A stretch of DNA of 64,000 nucleotides from Sipunculus nudus. Taxonomy: Eukaryota > Annelida > Sipuncula > Golfingiida > Sipunculidae. Below, piece by piece: positions 49,160-60,794 of this stretch. The translations under genes were made by a program, and so were the position numbers. The stretch is from NCBI GenBank assembly GCA_026874595.1, contig CM049317.1:47952401-48016400 (forward strand). Reading direction: 5' to 3'. The first letter of the stretch is position 1. Each line of letters opens with the position of its first letter. Under the pieces are notes generated by a model. That model saw only the letters and a list, made by a program, of their open reading frames with translations. It did no database searches and was not told the origin of the DNA.

Positions 49160-50286
49160 TGGCGACCACCTGATGTATGCACTGATGATGAGTGGACCAT
49201 CAAACATCAAATAGTAATGCCCAAAAGCTTTCGCAATGAAATTCTAAGCATGGCACATGAGGCTCCTTTGTCTGGTCATTTAGGTATAAATAAAACTTAT
49301 CAGAAAGTGAGTATACACTTCTATTGGCCTTATCTCAGGAAAGATGTTGTACAATATTGTAAATCATTCCATACATGTCAGATGGTAGGCAAGCCAAATC
49401 AGAATCCTCCTAAAGCCCCACTTAGGCCTATTCCTGCTTTCGATGAACCATTCTGTAGGATTATTGTTGATTGTGTTTTATCACATACTTGCTAACAATT
49501 ATGTGCGCATCTTACAGGTTCCCTGAGACAATACCATTGCGCAAAATTAATGCCAACAGTGTTGTCAAAGCTCTGACCAAGTTTTTTACAACTTTTGCAT
49601 TTCCAAAATCCAACCTGTCTGACAAAGGGTCTAATTTTATGTCTGGCTTATTCCAACAAGTTATGCTTGAGCTAGGTATAAAACAGTACAGCTCTTCGCC
49701 ATACCATCCTAAAAGTCAGGGCGCCCTCGAGCGTTTTCACCAGACATTAAAAAACATGATCAGGACTTATTGCTATGACTCACAGAAAGACTTGGATGAA
49801 GGAATCCAACTATTGCTGTTTGCTGTCAGAGAATCCTTTCAAGAGTCCTTGGGTTTCAGTCCATTTGAACTAGTTTTTGGACACTCCGTTCAAGGTCCAT
49901 TGAAACTGCTTGATGAAAAACTCATGTGTGAAAATCCGGATTCTCTTAGTTTACTGCAGTATGTCTCAGACTTTCGCACTAAACTACACAATGCTTGTGA
50001 GATTGCAAAGTCAAATCTAAAATCTGCACAAAGTAAAATGAAAACAAAGTATGACAAGCACACTATAAATAGGACATTTCAGCCTGGTGAAAAGGTCCTA
50101 GCCTTATTACTCATCCCTGGCAGACCTCTGCAAGCTAGGTATTTTGGTCCTTACATTGTTGACAGGAAATTCAGTGATTTAAATTACATACTGTTGACAC
50201 CAGATAGACGTAAGAAGAAACAACTGTGCCATGTTATCATGTTGAATCCATATTATGACAGAAATAGCACATCAGATGTTGTATAA
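49160..50286 (+). pseudogene. Integrase of the Gmr1-like element, upstream of RT
   Basis: A zinc-binding domain has His at 49,256 and 49,277 and Cys at 49,358 and 49,376; a cysteine normally found between the last two reads Phe. The catalytic core is split by a small deletion and frameshift after IIVDCV (first Asp 49,469-49,471) and resumes from about 49,498. The second Asp (49,621-49,623, in LSDKGSNF) and the Glu (49,729-49,731, in LERFHQ) are 35 residues apart, the canonical D,D-35-E spacing. A GPY/F-like module (FGPYIVDRKF, about 50,143-50,172) follows. Integrase joins the DNA copy to the host. Its position before RT is the key oddity of the element. Confidence 0.85.
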
Positions 50287-50378
50287 TATGTTACTGCTGT
50301 TAATTGTGTAAAAACTGACCATGACCCAGTTAAGAAGATACTGATTGTAAGTGTGATGTAGACATTCAGTGTGGTACA

Positions 50379-51301
50379 GTGCCATTAAAAAACTCAGACG
50401 TGCTTAAAAACCTGGATGCCAAACTGTCACACCTTCTCGCACACCAACAACAAGACCTCAAGAACCTGCTGCGGAATTATGAACATTTGTTTAGTGACGT
50501 TCCAACGCGAACTAACATGTTGTGGCATGACGTCGATGTCAGCGAGGCAAGCGCAGTCAAGCAACATCCATATAGACTGAATCCAGAAAAGCAACAGTAT
50601 CTACAGGATGAGATTCAATATTTGCTGGACAATGATTTTATTGAACCTAGTAACAGTAACTGGAGTTCACCATGTATTCTTGTGCCAGGACCTGATGGAA
50701 GTTACCGTATGTGCACAGATAATCGAAAACTCTGTCACCAAGACTGACACGTTCCCGATTCCGAGGATCGATGCTTGTATTGATAGAGTCGGTAGCTCCA
50801 GGTATGTTTCCAAGTTTGACTTGCTAATAGGTTTCAGGCAAGTTCCGCTGACAGATCAAGCGAAAGAAGTGTCTGCATTTGTGACGCCGCAAAAACTGTA
50901 CCAGTATAAAGTTATGCCGTTTGGCATGAAGAACTCGCCAGCCACGTTCCAGCGCCTCATCCATATGGTTGTCAAGGAAATTCAGGGCTGCGACGCATAT
51001 ATTGATGACCTTATCGTGTACAGCGACACTTGGGAGAAACATCTGCAAATTCTTCGCGACCTCTTCGAAAGACTCAGTGAAGCACGTCTGACCGTCAACT
51101 TAGTAAAAATTTGAGTTTTGTCATGCACAAGTAACATTTTTGGGTCATATTGTAGGGCAGGGTCAGGCAAAACCTGTTGATGCTATAATAAATGCTATTT
51201 CTGCATTTCCTAGACCAGAAAACAAAAAGCAAATAATGCGTTTTCTTGGTATGGTTGGATACTACAGGAAGTTTTGTCAAAATTTTGCTGCTGTTGCTTA
51301 A
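50379..51301 (+). pseudogene. Reverse transcriptase of the Gmr1-like element
   Basis: The region opens with a connector typical of gypsy RT (LLRNYEHLFSDVP, HPYRLNPEKQQYL). A frameshift near 50,730 leads into the palm: KFDLLIGFRQVPL, MPFGMKNSPATFQRL, and the catalytic YIDD at 50,998-51,009. The thumb-side GHIVGQG and RFLGMVGYYRKF segments continue in frame past a stop at 51,112-51,114. Another stop lies near 51,299. RT makes the DNA copy; this one is dead because of the frameshift and stops. Confidence 0.85.
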
Positions 51302-51802
51302 TCTTTGACTAATTTGTTAAAGAATTAACAAAAGTTTGTATGGAATTTTTAGTGTGAAAATGCATTTCAGAATTTGAAAGCAATTCTGTAAAGTTCACCA
51401 GTTTTAGCAGCTCCAGACTTTTCTGTACTTTTTAAGTTGGCTGTAGATGCTAGTGATACTGCTGGTGCTGTGTTGTTACAAGAAGGCAATGATGGCATAG
51501 ATCATCCAATTTGTTATTTCTCAAGAAAGTTTAATGCAAACCAGAGAAACTACTCCACTATTATAAAAGAATGTTTGGCTTTGCTTTACGCGTTGCAACA
51601 TTCTGAAGTTTATGTTACTTCATCAGTCAGGCCTATCATTGTCTTCAGTTATCACAATCCGCTCACGTTCATGAACAAGTTGAAGTGTAAAAATCAAAGA
51701 TTGTTGAGATTGAGTTTGTTCTTACAGGATTACGATCTTTATATGATACACATTAAAGGGAGAGACAATGTACTTGCTGATTGCTTATCGAGATTTTTAT
51801 GA
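51302..51802 (+). pseudogene. RNase H of the Gmr1-like element
   Basis: After a broken linker with several stops, the RNase H domain is clear from 51,437. An early Asp lies in AVDASDTAG (51,446-51,448), a Glu in IIKECLALLYAL (51,569-51,571) and a late ADCLSRF. At 51,650-51,652 the usual Asp of the TDHNPL-type motif is Tyr (SYHNPL). In the family this domain degrades the RNA strand. The missing acidic residue and the upstream stops make it non-functional. Confidence 0.8.
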
Positions 51803-51883
51803 AATGTTGTAAACAGGATGTTTATGTAATGTTGTAAATAAGATGATTTTTGAGATGTTTAAAAATTTAGTGATTGTGATTGC

Positions 51884-51916
51884 AAAAAGAAAGTTTTCCA
51901 TGAAAACTTTCTTTTT
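51884..51916 (+). other. Perfect 15-bp hairpin before the polypurine tract
   Basis: AAAAAGAAAGTTTTC (51,884-51,898), a 3-base loop CAT, and the exact complement GAAAACTTTCTTTTT (51,902-51,916). It ends 6 bp before the polypurine tract. Confidence 0.8.
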
Positions 51917-51922
51917 TCTTAC

Positions 51923-51930
51923 AGGAGGGG
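51923..51930 (+). other. Polypurine tract
   Basis: AGGAGGGG directly upstream of TAC and the 3' LTR start at 51,934. It would prime plus-strand synthesis. Confidence 0.7.
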
Positions 51931-52668
51931 TACTGTTACAGGTGCTCTTTTTTTTGTGTGGCACAGGCGTAACTCGTGTTGTGACACACTCGCCGGGCCG
52001 TTTGTTACATTCGCAGTTTAATTCGTACTGGTTGAACTCTCGTTGTCATGTTAGCCTTGGGCTTTCTCGCCTGGTCGTGAGTCACGTGTGGACCCTGGTA
52101 TGTAGAGAAACACACAGCGATGTTCTTCTAGATGGTTCCTGTTCCGTGTAGAATGTATTATTCTTAGACTGTTCGAAAAGTGGAAAATTCTCGGCTTGGG
52201 GTGAAGAGTATATAAAGGGGCTGTGTTTTAGAGCCGAGGGAGAGCAGCAGAGAAGATTCCAGCGGACGCAGAAGCGTGTGTCAGTTTCTAGGACCTTATC
52301 CGACCAGTGCGGCAATTATAGATTTTCTAAGACTTTCTCCTGGATTTTATGCATTTGGACTTCAGTTTACTTTCTAGATTATTACAAGAGCATTACACTG
52401 GACTGTCATTCTCAGAGAGTATACATTTAAAGAACTTATCGTTGTGACGGTGGTGGTATCCAGGTACTGGGCACTTTTTTTATTTACTGTGTTATTGTAC
52501 TGATTTGTTGTTATACCGCTGTTTTACTGTATAATTTTATTGATTTAGTGTATTGTTATGTTAGGGTTTTTTTATGAATAGATTATAGTTATTTGTTAAC
52601 AAAAACCACTGACTTCTTTATTCATTCCCCTTTACATTTCACGCTGCCTAGTGTTACAGAATCTGATT

Positions 52669-53835
52669 TTTATGCCCCCGCCACAAAGTGGCCGGGGCAT
52701 ATAGTTTTACCCATGTCCATCATTCCGTCATTCAAAAATCAAACAGTTGTACGGACTTTTTTTTCGCAATGCCTGCAGGTATTGGCCTGATTTTTGGTGT
52801 GTTGGCAGATAATGACCAGTTAAAGATTGAATTTTGCGTTTTGTCTCAGTTGACCTACTTTTGACCGTTTGACGGTGCCCTAACATAGAAAATTTCATGA
52901 AAAATATATAAATTTTCATGACAAGTGCACATGTACAGACTTTGTTCGCAATGCCTGCAGATACGGGCCTGATTTTTGGTGTGTTGGCAGATTATGACCG
53001 GTTACAGATCGAGTTCACGTTTTGCCCCGGTTGACCTACTTTTGACTTTTTGACGGCTCCTGAACATAGAACAATTAATGAAAAGTAGAAATTTTCATGA
53101 CAAGTGCACATGTACGGACTTTTTTTCGCAATGCCTGCATATACGGGCCTGATTTTTGGTGTGTGGGCAGTTAATGACCAGTTGCAGATTGAGTTCGTGT
53201 TTTCTCCCAGTTGGCCTACTTTTGACCTTTTGACTTCTCCTGAACATAGAAAGTTTCATGAAAAATGGAAATTGATATAACAAATGCATATGTACGGACT
53301 TTTTCCCCCAATGCCTGCAGATACCGCCCGGATTTTTTATGTGTGGGCAGATAATGACCAGTTACAGATCGAGTTTGCGTTTCGTCCCTGTTCACCTATT
53401 TTGATTTTTTAACGGCTCCTAAACACAGAAAATTTCATGAAAAATAGAAGTTATTATGACAAATGTACATGTACAGCCTTTTTTAGCCCTCAATTTTTAA
53501 TTTTTAATCAATTTTTATCGGATTTTTCAATTTTGGCCTTGTGAGAGGGATATCTCTAAAAGGGTTCACCGTTGGAATTTTATTTCATCAGTGAAGATGT
53601 ATATCAACAAAATCTTGGTCAAGTGCGAAGATGGGTGACCTTGACCTAATTTTCTTTTTTAGAGCTGATTATACAAAAACACTCAGAAGTTTTTATGTCA
53701 GGAACCATTGTGTTGATTTTCACAAGATTACTATGATCATTAACCTATGACCTGAACTTTAAAAAATTTACAAAATTTAACAAATATTTCTAATTTGCTC
53801 AAGGCGGGGGCATTCGTGTCGTTCCGACACATCTA
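52669..53835 (+). mobile_element. Helitron/Helentron-like element in the 3' LTR
   Basis: Removing 52,669-53,835 restores exactly the site GATTGTTTTTATC seen in the 5' LTR, with no target duplication. The left end TTTATGCCCC has a strong inverted repeat (ATGCCCC..CCAC / GTGG..GGGGCAT, 52,672-52,700). The right end has the perfect hairpin GTGTCG-TTC-CGACAC (53,816-53,830) followed by ATCTA and the flanking G. No target duplication, end hairpins and central tandem repeats fit Helitron-related (Helentron) elements. There is no coding sequence, so it depended on another element's enzymes. Confidence 0.7.
52749..53480 (+). repeat. Four ~180-bp tandem repeats
   Basis: The landmark GTACGGACTTTTT or GTACAGACTTT starts at 52,749, 52,933, 53,112 and 53,292, with a fifth partial start at 53,471. 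Each unit repeats GCAATGCCTGCA and GTTGACCTACTTTTGA-like words. Confidence 0.85.
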
Positions 53836-53905
53836 GTTTTTATCTCCATTACAAAATTTGTGTTTATCACGCATACATGATCTGTTTATATTAGGTTCCG
53901 TAACA

Positions 53906-56728
53906 GTATGCCAACCTGAATTGAGCCAAGGAATGATCTCAAGAATGTCCCTTGTACCAAATCGGTGTAATTATACTACCGAGAGCAGATTGTCTTGGGT
54001 TTTAAACTTGTGGCTGGATGCAAAATACAATACCATGCACGATCTCATTTGAATAATTATAATTCTATGCCCCGTGCCAGCTCTGGTGAGACCCAGAGAA
54101 TCTTGCTCTACAAAGCAGCGGTTAAAATCAAGAAGACCTGTAAAGAATGTACTATGTAAAAGCCGCATTAGGAGTGTACATCATAGGCAAGATAGGAAGT
54201 TTATCTCGTCCCAGTGTAATACGGAGTAACGACTTTACTGCACATATATAACATATACAACATATAACACCAGTAGCTGGTGTTTGTATCTACCCCTTTT
54301 ACCCGCATGATATTCATAATATTGTACTTTTAGGTCGCATGTTGTCGCTCACTGCTATAGATTTTATGTAGCATGTGTATATATTGTTCAGTATGGTTTT
54401 ATGACACGCAGGAGCAATTCACTTTTGCCTGAGCGTGAGAACTTGTAAGGTCAGGATAACGCTTATACCTTCCATCCTCATAGACGACAGACCTATCGAA
54501 TTAAAAGAAAGAACACACAGAGGTGTAAACGTTTGCATCTACTCACCTAAGCTGATTAACGTCTCAAGGCCTGGATGGTGAATATGATCGGCAGGACACT
54601 TAACTATATATCGCCTTAGGTTGTCCTGTACTTTATATATGTCTCATCGGGTTACATCTACACATTCTAGGTGATACTCTACACTCATCCGGTATAACGT
54701 CACGTGCTCACGACTGGACAATCGTTTCTGTTAGAATCCACTCGTACAGCTTGGTTCACAGACACATGGGCGCCAGTGATTTCCGTTGGGGCCCTACTTC
54801 GGCAAGACCCTTACACATCTGCAAAGAAGAATACAGCATATATCAGATGTAACCAGGAACCATCCTAGTTACTTCATCACATGCAGGTGCGAATATAAGT
54901 AAATATATATGTTGCCTGAAATGCATGATGACATTAAAATTATTGTAAGAGGCACTGGTTTATTTTGTATGCATTCCGTAATAAATTAAACCATTAGAGC
55001 AATGTTTATGCAAAAATGTGTCGAATATTTATTTACAAAAATTAATGTATGTAGCGTAGTTCTACTTCACTACAAGGAACGGCCTTCTCTCAGGTTAAAC
55101 TGGTTAGTTACAGAATGTTATTTATTTAAATTAAGTAGAACCGACACATGCAAGATGACAATTCGAAATGAATTCGCAAGATAAATTTTGTCGTTTATAA
55201 ATGATTGCTTTTGTTTATATTAATACGTCAAATTTTATACAGATTTCCGATCATCCGGTCCTTTAAAGTCCGGTACCTTTAAAAGAGGGTGAGAGAGAGC
55301 CCCCCTGCAAACGAAATGATAAAAAATAAAAACAAATGAATATACTATGCAACATCCACATGAAAACCTGCCATGCTAACTTCACAGCAAATTGTTTTCT
55401 CGATTCTCGATGGGAAATAGACAAACAACCTCTTCTTTCCCAAATCCCTTGTACGCACTTTCTCCATATATTGTATCTATAACGTTTAATGTCAATGACA
55501 CATACGAAATACGTAACTCAAATTGAAATTCTCATTGAATCTTCTGAAGGACCAAACTTTCCTTTGAGTTGCACTGAACAGTTTCTACACCTTGGTTTCA
55601 CTTCGGCAGATAAATTAACAACAATTTCAGAGAAACTTGATCCTGAAACTGAAATGTTGCCTAAGATTTTTAAATATCACCAGAGAAGTTTAAGGTACAT
55701 CTTGAATGTGAACCGAAACTATCAGGGCACATGACCTTACATAGATACCATCAGAACATCATTCATGCGTCATCTGAAGCATGATGGCACGTGTCTTTAA
55801 AATAATATATCCAGGGACCTAACCGGTTTTCGGCTTTGTCGTCAGAGGCTTTGCCGTTTAAATTGTCACCTCACGAAAACCCGCTATCACATCTCCAGAG
55901 AAATTAGACTAATCATGTGAACCTCGCAGGCCTCGTTTATCATTCTTGTCATCTCCTGGTCCGAATGCCCTTCTAGTGCACGAACTCGGCGCCGAAATCT
56001 CCATGGATGTCAATTGTACAATCTTGGCCGGATTTTTGTTTGTTATAAACTTCCTTTGTGGAAACATCAATATTTTTGCCTTTTAGCTAAGTAACAGCTT
56101 TTTCAACGCATAATGGGCGATAACCTGGCAGGCTTTTGCCTCTGTTGTATATTCATGTGAATATTGGAGATTTCTGGAATAATGGGCTAATCAGCTTAAA
56201 TCGCAACTAATGTTTTAGAATCTATGCAGCTTGTTTCACCTGTGTCACATAGTTTTGGCAAACACTGAAGTACAGATATAGTCTGGTTTGGAGGGAGGAG
56301 ACTATAGAAATCAACCACTGGAAACGGTGATTTATTTTTAGTTCCCTATTCCTCTGTCACTTTACATCCTACTCTTGAAGTGTAATATATATCACTGTGC
56401 AGGGAGTTAGGTACGCGCTCTTAGTCATGTCTCGTGCATTACTTGTATGAATATTACTACAAATCTGGCAGTATCAATAATACACATATAAAACTAAAAA
56501 AAGTGTTCAAAGACGCATTTTTATATTATGTTCAAATCGCAATCGTTCAGCTGATAATCTGATCACATTAAAAAAAGCTACACACTAGGATTTAATTAAA
56601 TATGTCACCTGACACAAAGTTTGTGTCGTTAAGGGTAGAAACCATGGTTCACCCAACATGATGTCTCGTAATAGCCATGCATTAACGACCCTCCAAAGCT
56701 GCCAAGTGTTTTTTTTATTTTTATAAAG

Positions 56729-56786
<58 letters not shown>

Positions 56787-57900
56787 CACCTCGAACCGGT
56801 TTAAATGCAATTTCTTTCAGTCCAATAGTCGGAATATGTTCAAACTTGACTATCAATAGATTGTCCGTTGGAAGAAAAATTCAGCCAATTTATGAAAAAT
56901 AAATCCCCTTTCTCTTTGTAGATTCGGTATGTGACATATATTAATCGTATTGGTTTCTTAAGAGTATCTTATTAAGGAATGCATAGTTAAAGTTTAGGCC
57001 TGTCATCCTTTGAACAATAGCCTCTCTTTCATGACATGCAAGACAATTTGGACGAAATTATAACGTCGTGACCAGTTTCCCTAATCAAAGCAAAGCTTCT
57101 CAGCGTTATTTCCTTTCCTTTAGTTATGTCTTCTGTTTTTGGGACACAAATTCAACGGCGAATTCAGTGATGCAAGAAAGTTTCTGTTCGCACAAATCAA
57201 AAGAAACGCTTACACAGTAGCTTCGGGATTTCTTTGAAGTCTAAAGACTACTGATACCTCTGAGAAACATTTCTGACAAATATAATTTGTACGAACCTTG
57301 TGTGTTACGGTTCTGTGTAATGGTATGTAATGATATACGTGGATGTGTCTACCCGGTCACCAACACAACTTTCATCCATAAAGAATTTTCCTTGCAGGTA
57401 GTGGGCCTGAGACAAGTTGTCACTGCCACTGTTAGGATAATTAAGATAAGTAGCAATAGCGGAATATCTGTTTATATAGTGCGGCTTTGGATAATTTTTG
57501 CACGAAGATGAAACCAACCATGGATGGAGCCTTTGAGTGTGAATAGGGGAATACATTTCACATCCATCAAACCCAGCCCGTCGGAGAGCAACAGCGGCTA
57601 ATTAAAAATAAAATAATTAATAGCTAATTCATTATGGAATGTCCGCTTGAAATTTGGAAGATGATCACAACAATTTACATCAGAGGGCTTTGTTGTAGCT
57701 TCAAGGGGAAGTGACCAATTATGAATTTCTCATGGGAGACAGCTTAATTAGGCCCCCAAAGATGCTAGTCAGGCTAACTTTCCTGCTTGAATAAACATGA
57801 TTTATTAGAAAATATATTATTCTGATCTTTGCGCATGACAAGTTTGTATGTTATATTTTATGCGTTGTGATAAAAAGATAATGGTCTATTTCAGTCTTGA
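53906..57900. other. Unassigned DNA
   Basis: No gene is supported. A (TA)n microsatellite lies at 56,731-56,784. Confidence 0.4.
56731..56784. repeat. (TA)n microsatellite
   Basis: A long alternating TA run. Confidence 0.95.
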
Positions 57901-57932
57901 AGTAGTTTCACGTGGACATGTCGGATTTCCAA

Positions 57933-58250
57933 TGGGTCTGAAATTCAATAGCGCACAATTTTTCATAGCTGTCGATCTTAGGCAAATCTTTCATGATAAC
58001 TGCTTTAACGGTTCTTGAAATAATTCGCGCGAAATGAACTCTATGATCGCTGTGTGGTAGCAATATTTTGTTCTTGGTGGGTTTGAAATTCGAAAGCGCA
58101 TACGGATGTAACAAATTTTAGTTAAATTTTCACGGCAACTGCTTGAACGTTTCTCAAGAGAAAGCATAAGAATGAACGTGACGAACGGAAGACGGACAGT
58201 CGGATGGACGGAAGTCCAGATATTTATCGGGCGCCTCGGTGAGACCCTTA
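57933..58250. repeat. Two degenerate ~145-bp repeats and a GACGGA tail
   Basis: TGGGTCTGAAATTC at 57,933 and TGGGTTTGAAATTC at 58,078 start two similar stretches. They are followed by a GACGGACAGTCGGATGGACG tail like those at the ends of other dispersed repeats here. Probably a transposon fragment. Confidence 0.5.
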
Positions 58251-59329
58251 TAATTACACCAATTATTAAATACGTGATGGTATCGTCAATTCTATGAGTT
58301 CTACATTCAACGGTGCAATGTAATTTTTTGTGGACATAACTGGGGGGAATCAATAGATCCTATCCAAAGAATATCACAGCACAGTCCACGCAACGTGTTA
58401 TCCTCCGATTCCTGTATATTATACTTAACAGACACTAGCAATTCATCAGGCTAATCGTTTTCCCGCCGAGGGAGACATTCTAATGCCGGAATATTTACCT
58501 AAGACAAACCCTACAGTATGTATTACAAAAAGTGACATTATTGGCTGACGGAGGTATTATTGTACGTCGAAGGGATGAAAGCAGAATGATACATGGTAAC
58601 ATTACTATTTTGCAACGATGTACCTATTTCTTTTACGTGCTTTCTTAAATCCTGCTTGCCTCAATATAAACAAACTAAAGTAGAATGATAACGATCTAGT
58701 GGAGTGTAGGTACATGTAAACATGCTATAGATGACGCTTGTAAATTACCTGAACTTCACATAAGCTTCCATAAAAATACATATGCTTTATTTATAAGCAC
58801 ATAGACAAATCCTGATGAAAAAAATGTCTGTTCTGGTCTTTGTGTTAGTACGCAGCACATTGTAAACAACTGATACTATGTCTGCCAGGTGAGCCTGAAA
58901 TACAGACGTTCCAGTATGACAGCATGATACATCATCGGTTATCTGCAGACTTTTTAACTTTTACTCTTTTTTGCCCCAAAATTTTACTGAAAATATCCTT
59001 AGAATAACCTCATCGAGGGTGACGTCATTGTTGTTTATCACTCCGTTTACTCTATGATGACGTGACTGACCGTGATGACCAACCACTATCCATACAATTA
59101 CCTATCTACGTTTTACTTAAACATTCTTAATAAAACAATCAAACTTAAGTGTATGCACGTGTTCACATCATTTTGCATTGCAATCAGTGCAAAAAACTTA
59201 GATAAATACCATTTTTTTTATAAATTGACAATAATATCCTATCTGTTATACTTATACATGTGATTACTAAGGCATTTAACAAGGCGCCAATATTTGGGTA
59301 TTATTGTATTATATAATGTTAACATATCG
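58251..59329. other. Unassigned DNA
   Basis: No supported feature. Confidence 0.4.
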
Positions 59330-59533
59330 CAGGGACGGATCCAAGATCTTGGAAAAGGGGGGTCCAACCCTGGAGGACTAATGTCAAAGCCTTAAAACAG
59401 GTCCCCTGGTCGGAAAGGGGGGGGGGGGGTCCAGGCCGCAAAGATTGGTCTGGAACCCATTAAAAACGGTTGCGGCGGCTTAAAAAGGGAGGGGGTTCCG
59501 GACCTCTTGGACCCCTATTGGATCCCTCTTCTG
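59330..59533. mobile_element. hAT-like MITE, about 204 bp
   Basis: The left end CAGGGACGGATCCAAG and the reversed right end CAGAAGAGGGATCCAATAGG resemble each other and the CAGGG-GGATC ends of hAT-type MITEs. The body is G-rich with a run of 13 G. An 8-bp target duplication was not found. Confidence 0.45.
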
Positions 59534-60070
59534 TACAAGGCTCTGTATGGAGCGTATAAGAATTCTAAACATGTCAGTGGTGATAGTGAATCCCCTGAAA
59601 CAGTCTTTATAATGTCTAGATTATCTGCATTTGATATCCGGATTGATATTATTACTTGACTGAACAAAAGAAACTGTCAATCATTATCCCTCTCGTCTGT
59701 GTGAAAATAGCTTTTTTTCACTTTTACATTGGCTGATATCAAAATATACTCTTTCAATCCCGATTTTCATTGTTTTTCCTGTAACATATTTCCTCTTTTT
59801 AACTAAAACCTGAAGTGTTAAATGTTGATTCAATTCAAACTTTAAATTCATCTTTTTAACATGCAAGAAACAAGGTGTTTTGATGTTATTGGTTGCGTAC
59901 AATTTAAAAAATAAAATTTACAAAATTGTTTATCAATTATAATTGTGAATCAGAAAGAACATAACATCAGTTTTGAAATGATAAGCAACTTGGATTTGAT
60001 ATTGATATTTAATGATTTTTGAAGTAATTTTAATTCAAAAGAACTTTGCCAGGAATGTTAATAATAGACT

Positions 60071-60238
60071 GAACGACCAGGAGTACCTATGTTAACGTGA
60101 ACGACCAAGAGTACCTATGTTAACGTGAACGACCAAGAGTACCTATGTTAACGTGAACGACCAAGAGTACCTATGTTAAGGTGAACGACCAGGAGTACCT
60201 ATGTTAACGTGAACGACCAGGAGGACCTATGTTAACGG
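60071..60238 (+). repeat. 28-bp minisatellite, six copies
   Basis: Units start at 60,071, 60,099, 60,127, 60,155, 60,183 and 60,211, each with GAACGACCA and GTACCTATGTTAA or a close variant. Only a few substitutions separate the units. Confidence 0.9.
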
Positions 60239-60340
60239 TGCATATCTGATCAAACATGACTCTGAAAAAATGTTTCAGAATTCAAATGGACTCTGCGATA
60301 AACCGCAGAGTAATGGAATGTCCAATAAGTGAGGGCAGAC

Positions 60341-60794
60341 TTAAAGGTGTCCATTCACCTACCTTTTGAAAAAAATATGTGATTTCTAGCTGCATTTGTG
60401 TATATATTAATCATCTAAATGTAATTTTGGTTGTGAAAAGATCTTATAACGCCTTCGTGATGGATGTATGAACTGCAACACAGCAATGTTAACAAACGGG
60501 AAAAACAAAAGCTGTAACAAAAGGTGGTAGGTTGCATATATGCGGAGGTAGAAAGGTCACTTGTTTGAAAAACACCCTTTTCAAAGCCCTGGCTTATCGG
60601 ACTTGCAGCCCGATGCCCTTGGTTCAGTTTGTTTTGATCATTTTGTTGGCCCCCACACATTATAAACGCATTGATATAATCAAAACAAGCACACAGCGTG
60701 CGGTGATAACCACATTTTCTGGCCTGTTTTTGTAACAGCTCAAGGGTATTACCTTTAGTTGATAAAGGTCAGATAGGTGATTGGGTCCCTTTAA
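60341..60794. mobile_element. TTAA-flanked MITE, 454 bp
   Basis: TTAA at 60,341-60,344 and 60,791-60,794 flank similar inverted ends (AGGTGTCCATTCACCTA.. and ..AGGTGATTGGGTCCCT). TTAA target sites are used by piggyBac and Kolobok elements. The body matches the truncated MITE in each unit of the triplication. There is no coding sequence. Confidence 0.65.

Larger units (their letters stand above)
45921..53905 (+). mobile_element. Gmr1-like LTR retrotransposon (Ty3/gypsy)
   Basis: A full-length but decayed element. It has direct LTRs at both ends starting TGTTACAGGTGC and ending GGTTCCGTAACA, a primer-binding site 6 bp after the 5' LTR, a polypurine tract just before the 3' LTR, and gag and pol between them. 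The pol order is protease, integrase, reverse transcriptase, RNase H. Normal Ty3/gypsy elements place integrase last; integrase before RT with gypsy-type domains is the hallmark of the Gmr1 group. No clear target-site duplication is visible: TTTAT precedes the element and GTATG follows it. Coding lesions (stops and frameshifts in gag and pol) and about 5% LTR divergence by eye over the first 235 bp mean it is inactive. Confidence 0.85.
51934..53905 (+). repeat. 3' LTR, interrupted
   Basis: Same ends as the 5' LTR. The total is 1,972 bp; without the 1,167-bp insertion it is 805 bp, against 806 bp for the 5' LTR. By eye the first 235 bp differ from the 5' LTR by about 13 substitutions and one gap of about 11 bp. 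Confidence 0.9.

Noticed and set aside
45911-53910. A 5-bp target duplication for the LTR retrotransposon
   Set aside because: The flanks TTTAT and GTATG do not match convincingly, so none is claimed.
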